Position numbers and translations under genes: made by a program
The notes under the pieces: generated by a model
The model's database searches: none
What the model saw: the letters and a program-made list of their open reading frames with translations, nothing else
Told to the model about the DNA's origin: nothing
Assembly (NCBI GenBank): GCA_023403475.1
Contig: JAEYEL010000003.1
Coordinates: 1-9,243, forward strand
Direction: 5' to 3'
DNA: 9,243 nt
DNA from: Actinomycetes bacterium
GTDB taxonomy: Bacteria; Actinomycetota; Coriobacteriia; Coriobacteriales; Eggerthellaceae
Part shown: positions 5,637 to 9,243 of the stretch, one piece after another
Position numbering within the stretch: position 1 is the stretch's first letter
Layout: every line of letters begins with the position of its first letter

Positions 5637-5799
5637 GTGGAATTTGGCCAGTTCTTTTTTGGAAGAGGAGACAAGCGTTTTGGCCATGGGTACCTTTGCT
5701 CTGCGCAGGCAAAGGCGTCGCGCAACTTTCGAGCGTTGTTTGACGAGCAATGCTCAGAAGGGGTCGAAATGCTTTGGCATGAATCCCGAAGGAGGAGAG
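5637..5799 (+). promoter_or_regulatory. Structured 5' leader of the molybdoenzyme gene
   Basis: A leader of about 160 nt separates the predicted start of transcription from the ATG. It holds a hairpin with a 7-bp perfect stem, CCTTTGC/GCAAAGG (5693-5699 with 5709-5715), and a second with an 8-bp stem including one G:T pair (5731-5738 with 5748-5755). A shorter GGCCA/TGGCC pairing (5646-5650 with 5681-5685) lies upstream. A ribosome-site-like GAGGAG (5665-5670) is followed 9 nt later by TTG 5680, in frame with the main gene. It may be a regulatory RNA or simply a long untranslated region. Confidence 0.4.
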
Positions 5800-8214
5800 A
5801 TGTCAGAAGCAAAAAGCTCTCAAGGCGCGCTTTCGCGCAGGAGCTTCCTGAAGGCAGCAGGCGCTGTTGCCGGAGTCGCTGGTTTGGCCGGTGCCGCCAG
5901 TATGACCACTACCAACGACTGGCTGGCTCCCGCAAAGGCGAACGCCGATGCGGAAGAGCGAGTGGCGTATACATTCCATCAAAACCACTGTACGGGACAT
6001 TGCTCGTTAAAATGCACGGTACGCGATGGGCGTTTGTGCAAAGTCGAGCCAAACGATGCGTTGACAAAACGTTATTCGATTGTGTGCGCACGTGGTATTT
6101 CGGAAGTTCAGCATGTCTACAGCAGCGAGCGTATTCAGACGCCGCTCAAGCGCGTAGGTGAGCGCGGATCGGGTGAGTTTGTCGCCATCACTTGGGACGA
6201 GGCAATCCAAACAATCAAAGAGGAAGTCGAGAAAATCTGGGACAAGTACGGTCGCGATGCGATGGTCGTTGCTGGTACGTCCGACGTGAAAGTTCGCTAT
6301 CCTCATCTGCAGAAGCTCATGAATGCGCAAAACGATGGTCGCACGGGCATCGATTTGGGCTTGGGTAATGGCTACGGCCCTATGTTTGGCCAAGCTTCGA
6401 ACTACACGGTCGGCACGGCGTGCTCGCGCGACTGGGTGGATGCGAAAACCATTATTCTTACTTCCACTAATTTTCTCGAGACAAGCCTTGCAAGTGCGAA
6501 AACTTTCTTTGAGGCGAAGGAGGCAGGAGCCGACATCACGGTAATAGACACCCAGTTCAGCACCACGGCTTCCAAAGCTCATCGCTGGATTCCCATCGAG
6601 CCTGGTACCGATGGCGCACTGTTTTTGGGTATGATCACCCACATTATCGACAAAGGCTGGCAAGACGAAGAGACTATGAAATCCTCTACTTCGTTTCCCT
6701 ATTTGGTTGATGTCGAGACTGGCGCGCTTTTGCGTCAGAGCGAGGCAAGCAAAATTGACCAACCTGGTTCGGAAAATCCGTTTTTGGTATGGGACGCGGC
6801 GAAAAACGCGGCCGTATCCTATCTTGAATGTACGGATCCCGCTCTTGAAGGTGAGTTCACGGTCGATGGGCGCACATGCACTACGGTTTTCGAGCTTTTG
6901 AAAAGGAGCCAGAAAGAGCATGGCTATACGGTAGCTTGGGCTTCCGAGAAAACGACCATTCCTGAAGAAACCATCGAAGACTTGGCGTATCGTTATGCTT
7001 GTGTAAAGCCGGCGACTTTGTCGTTTGGTTGGGGCGGTTCGAACAACTACCTCAATTCCGACATCTGCGGTTCTGCCATGGGCATCATCGCGGCATTGAC
7101 CGGCAATTTCAATAAACCCGGCGCAAGCGTTGGCATTCACATTGGCGGCGTGTACAACGGCTTTTCGGCGACGCTTGCCTCATGGCCTCTGCCTGATACG
7201 GCCAAGGCAGCCACGCAGGAAATGGCCTCGTACCGCATGCGCACCGAATCGCAGAAGGTTCATGGATACATTGCCATGGGCGATATGTTCCAGCAGCATT
7301 ATGCAAACATGAATGTCACGCGCGAGTGGCTCAAGTCGCTTGATTTTGTGGCTTACATCGACATTTATCATTGCGACAGCGCAAATTTCGCCGACATCGT
7401 TTTGCCTGCGTGCTCTAAATTCGAGGGCAACGAGGAAGTGGAATCGTTGAAGTCGGGTTATAGCCATCTGCTCATGCAGGGTAAGGTGCTCGATCCTCTT
7501 TTTGAAAGCAAGCCCGATCTTGAGATCGAGCGTCTGATAGCAACGGCGCTAGGCTATGGCGATGCCGTTCCTCCCTCGGCTTATGAGTTTTGCAAGTACC
7601 AAATAGAGCATTCGACCGACGCCAAGCTCAAGGGCATGACGCTTCAAAAGCTCATAGATAACCAGGGCATCTACTTGCTCCCTGGTACAGATACGGTAAA
7701 CCGTGCGTTTGAGTCGCGCATCAAAAAGACTGTTTCCGGACGCGTGGATGTCTACAATGAGAAATTCATCCCAGTTGGTCAGCAGCTCCCGGTTTACGAG
7801 GATCCTGATGAAGTATACGCAGGTAATGAACTGCGAAATAGATATCCGTTGCAGTTTGCCTCAGGGCGCACCAAGTACCATATCCATAGTATGTTCTGCG
7901 ATGCCTCTTGGATCAATTCGATCTATGAACCTCATATGGACATGAACCCCGTCGATATGGAATCTCGCGGACTTTCCGACGGAGATGTCGCAGAAGTATT
8001 CAATGACAGAGGATCCGTCAAGATAAAGGTCATGGCCAACGACGCTATCCGCCCAGGGTCGCCGCGTGTTTACGAAGGAAATTGGTCCAAGTTCATTGAA
8101 GAAGGCAACGCTCAGGATCTGACGAATGACAAGCTTTCGCCGCGTGAGGAAGTTCTTTCCATGGGTACATCTATTGCCTGGCAAGACTGCTTGGTAGAAG
8201 TACGGAAAGCTTAA
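5800..8214 (+). CDS. Tat-exported molybdopterin oxidoreductase, DMSO reductase family catalytic subunit
   Basis: 804 residues. A Tat signal opens the protein (S12-RRSFLK-18, then a hydrophobic Ala/Gly-rich stretch to about 36), with cleavage likely near 48-51. A [4Fe-4S] site follows: C64-x3-C68-x3-C72 and C96 (VCARG). The central Mo-bisPGD region has HRWIPIEPGTDGALFLGM (261-278) and later ADIVLPACSKFEGNEEV. The C-terminal pterin-binding domain starts near 683 with YPLQFASGRTKYHIHS, then RGLSDGDVAEVFNDRGS and IRPGSP. Known: such subunits reduce S- or N-oxides, polysulfide, thiosulfate or, in Eggerthellaceae, catechols; the sequence does not say which. The Mo ligand is not obvious (around 185-200, no Cys or Sec). 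Start ATG 5800 has AAGGAGGA at 5789-5796; an open extension upstream would bury the Tat signal. The frame has no internal TGA. GC is near 50-53% in sampled stretches, lower than in the genes downstream. Confidence 0.92.
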   Translation: MSEAKSSQGALSRRSFLKAAGAVAGVAGLAGAASMTTTNDWLAPAKANADAEERVAYTFHQNHCTGHCSLKCTVRDGRLCKVEPNDALTKRYSIVCARGISEVQHVYSSERIQTPLKRVGERGSGEFVAITWDEAIQTIKEEVEKIWDKYGRDAMVVAGTSDVKVRYPHLQKLMNAQNDGRTGIDLGLGNGYGPMFGQASNYTVGTACSRDWVDAKTIILTSTNFLETSLASAKTFFEAKEAGADITVIDTQFSTTASKAHRWIPIEPGTDGALFLGMITHIIDKGWQDEETMKSSTSFPYLVDVETGALLRQSEASKIDQPGSENPFLVWDAAKNAAVSYLECTDPALEGEFTVDGRTCTTVFELLKRSQKEHGYTVAWASEKTTIPEETIEDLAYRYACVKPATLSFGWGGSNNYLNSDICGSAMGIIAALTGNFNKPGASVGIHIGGVYNGFSATLASWPLPDTAKAATQEMASYRMRTESQKVHGYIAMGDMFQQHYANMNVTREWLKSLDFVAYIDIYHCDSANFADIVLPACSKFEGNEEVESLKSGYSHLLMQGKVLDPLFESKPDLEIERLIATALGYGDAVPPSAYEFCKYQIEHSTDAKLKGMTLQKLIDNQGIYLLPGTDTVNRAFESRIKKTVSGRVDVYNEKFIPVGQQLPVYEDPDEVYAGNELRNRYPLQFASGRTKYHIHSMFCDASWINSIYEPHMDMNPVDMESRGLSDGDVAEVFNDRGSVKIKVMANDAIRPGSPRVYEGNWSKFIEEGNAQDLTNDKLSPREEVLSMGTSIAWQDCLVEVRKA

Positions 8215-8228
8215 AGAGGTGAGCAACA

Positions 8229-8846
8229 ATGACGAAATACGGAATGGCGATTAACCTTGACAGGTGCATTGGCTGTCACACCTGTGCTCTGTCGTGCAAG
8301 ATGCAAAACAATGTGCCCGATGGCTTGATGTGGAATCGCGTTATCACCAAAGACTGCAGCGTGGTTGATGGCGCGGTGGGCACCTACCCCAATCTTTCGC
8401 GAACCTACCTGCCCATCGCGTGCCAGCACTGCGAGAACCCGGCGTGCTTGCGGGTGTGCCCGACGGGGGCGACCTACAAGGATGCCTTGGGGCGCGTGGA
8501 GATAGACTACGACAAGTGCATCGGGTGCCGCATGTGCATGGCGGCATGCCCCTACAACGCGCGCGTGTTCAACTGGAACGAGCCGGTGCGCGAAGCTGGT
8601 TTCAACTACGGGGACAAGGACGTTCCCGTGCGCCCGAAGGGCGTGGCCGAGAAGTGCACGATGTGCAAGGAGCGCACCGATCGAGGCGAGGAGCCCATGT
8701 GCGTGCAGAACTGTCCTTTCGAAGCGCGCATCTTCGGCGACTTGGATGACCCGGGAAGCGAGATCTCGAAGCTCATTCGGGAGAAGAGCGCCTATACCCT
8801 TCTTGACGAATACGGAACCAGCCCGCAAATCTATTATTATAACTAG
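8229..8846 (+). CDS. DmsB/PsrB-type ferredoxin subunit with four [4Fe-4S] clusters
   Basis: 205 residues, the usual size for electron-transfer subunits of complex iron-sulfur molybdoenzymes. Sixteen Cys are arranged in four groups: 13/16/19/23, 65/68/73/77, 97/100/103/107 and 143/146/158/162. The third-group spacer CTMCKERTDRGEEPMC is typical of DmsB-like proteins. It passes electrons between the NrfD subunit and the Mo site and has no signal peptide, so it should be exported together with the Tat-tagged catalytic subunit. AGAGGTGAG (8215-8223) directly after the upstream stop serves ATG 8229. The stop overlaps the next gene's AGGAGG. Odd: the first 160 bp have the lower GC of the catalytic gene (about 53%), whereas from about 8390 GC rises to about 65%. 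Confidence 0.95.
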   Translation: MTKYGMAINLDRCIGCHTCALSCKMQNNVPDGLMWNRVITKDCSVVDGAVGTYPNLSRTYLPIACQHCENPACLRVCPTGATYKDALGRVEIDYDKCIGCRMCMAACPYNARVFNWNEPVREAGFNYGDKDVPVRPKGVAEKCTMCKERTDRGEEPMCVQNCPFEARIFGDLDDPGSEISKLIREKSAYTLLDEYGTSPQIYYYN

Positions 8847-8856
8847 GAGGCGTCGT

Positions 8857-9243
8857 ATGTTCGAATCAAGTAAAACGAAGGCGGTCGTCGCCGTCCTTGC
8901 CGTCTTGGCCGCAGCGGGCGCTGCCGCGTGGATCTACCAGCTTGCAAACGGCCTGGGCGTGACCGGCATGAGCAACGGCACGTCGTGGGGTCTCTACATC
9001 ACCATGTTCATGCTCTTCGTGGGGCTTTCCGCAGGCGGCCTTATCGTGGCCTCCTCGGCGAGCGTGTTCCATATCGAGAAGTTCAAGCGCGTGGCTTTGC
9101 CGGCTATCATCACTTCCACGGTGTGCATCTGCCTGGCCGGCATGTTCGTGCTCATCGACCTGGGCGGCATCCAGCGCGTGTGGCGCATCCTCACAGGGCC
9201 CAACTTCGCCTCGCCGCTTCTGTGGGACGTTATCGTCATCACG
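8857..9243 (+). CDS. NrfD-family membrane subunit of the molybdoenzyme (3' partial)
   Basis: The first 129 residues are in the window, in frame to the last base. AGGAGG (8845-8850), overlapping the ferredoxin stop, lies 6 nt before the ATG. Hydrophobic segments appear at about 8-27, 44-68 and 79-100. GVTGMSNGTSWGLYITMFMLF followed by VGLSAGGLIVAS is characteristic of NrfD proteins, as is VLIDLGGIQRVWRIL, the counterpart of the DLGRP motif in the other NrfD-like protein of this window. Known role: anchors the complex in the cytoplasmic membrane and exchanges electrons with menaquinol. About 180-270 residues should follow beyond the window. It shares the high GC of the second part of the ferredoxin gene. 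Confidence 0.92.
   Translation, partial: MFESSKTKAVVAVLAVLAAAGAAAWIYQLANGLGVTGMSNGTSWGLYITMFMLFVGLSAGGLIVASSASVFHIEKFKRVALPAIITSTVCICLAGMFVLIDLGGIQRVWRILTGPNFASPLLWDVIVIT

Noticed and set aside
5578..5799. Upstream starts for the molybdoenzyme (ATG 5578, ATG 5610, TTG 5680, ATG 5686, ATG 5779)
   Set aside because: The first two precede the predicted transcription start; all would place extra residues before the Tat signal. ATG 5800 has the strong AAGGAGGA site.
6007..7140. Minus-strand 377-residue open frame
   Set aside because: Antisense shadow of the molybdoenzyme gene, whose domains are unambiguous.

Overview
The window looks like chromosome of a gut-type actinobacterium of the Coriobacteriia, most likely Eggerthellaceae (inference). 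The grounds are a Tat-exported DMSO-reductase-family molybdoenzyme followed by a four-cluster ferredoxin and an NrfD anchor, a second unlinked NrfD protein, and moderately GC-rich coding DNA. No marker gene here fixes the genus.

Layout. (1) 1-880, +: a 5'-truncated radical SAM/Cys-rich protein of the ArsS type. Its frame does not end at the TGA at 860-862. The family's conserved C-terminal GAGSSCGG motif is present with TGA in place of the Cys codon, followed by Gly-Gly and a TAG five residues later, and a compact bacterial SECIS-like hairpin starts 10 nt after the TGA. I annotate a selenoprotein. (2) 881-1278: a 398-bp gap with a 23-bp tandem palindromic repeat array, a 30-bp-period repeat pair, and a good sigma70-type promoter with an inverted repeat at its expected start point. 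(3) 1279-2172, +: an NrfD-like eight-helix membrane protein with no catalytic partner next to it. (4) 2293-3718, +: a short YtrA-type GntR regulator overlapping a slipin-like SPFH membrane protein. (5) 5470-3750, -: a two-gene unit, winged-helix protein then AbiEii-like nucleotidyltransferase, resembling an AbiE (type IV) toxin-antitoxin or abortive-infection pair. A perfect 13-bp inverted repeat flanks its predicted transcription start. (6) 5573-5799: a promoter with a 10-bp inverted repeat, then a ~160-nt leader with two hairpins. (7) 5800 to the end, +: a molybdoenzyme operon of catalytic subunit, [4Fe-4S] subunit and NrfD membrane subunit (cut by the window).

How the genes work together. 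The last three genes form a standard complex iron-sulfur molybdoenzyme: quinol oxidised at the NrfD subunit, electrons passed through four [4Fe-4S] clusters, and a substrate reduced (or oxidised) at the exported Mo-pterin site. The substrate cannot be read from the sequence. The AbiE-like pair is lower in GC than the NrfD and downstream genes and lies convergent to the slipin gene, which suggests it was acquired. Base composition also changes inside the ferredoxin gene near 8390, suggesting that the molybdoenzyme operon is a mosaic. The most notable observation is the selenocysteine codon and SECIS hairpin in the ArsS-like gene, which ordinary gene calling would miss.
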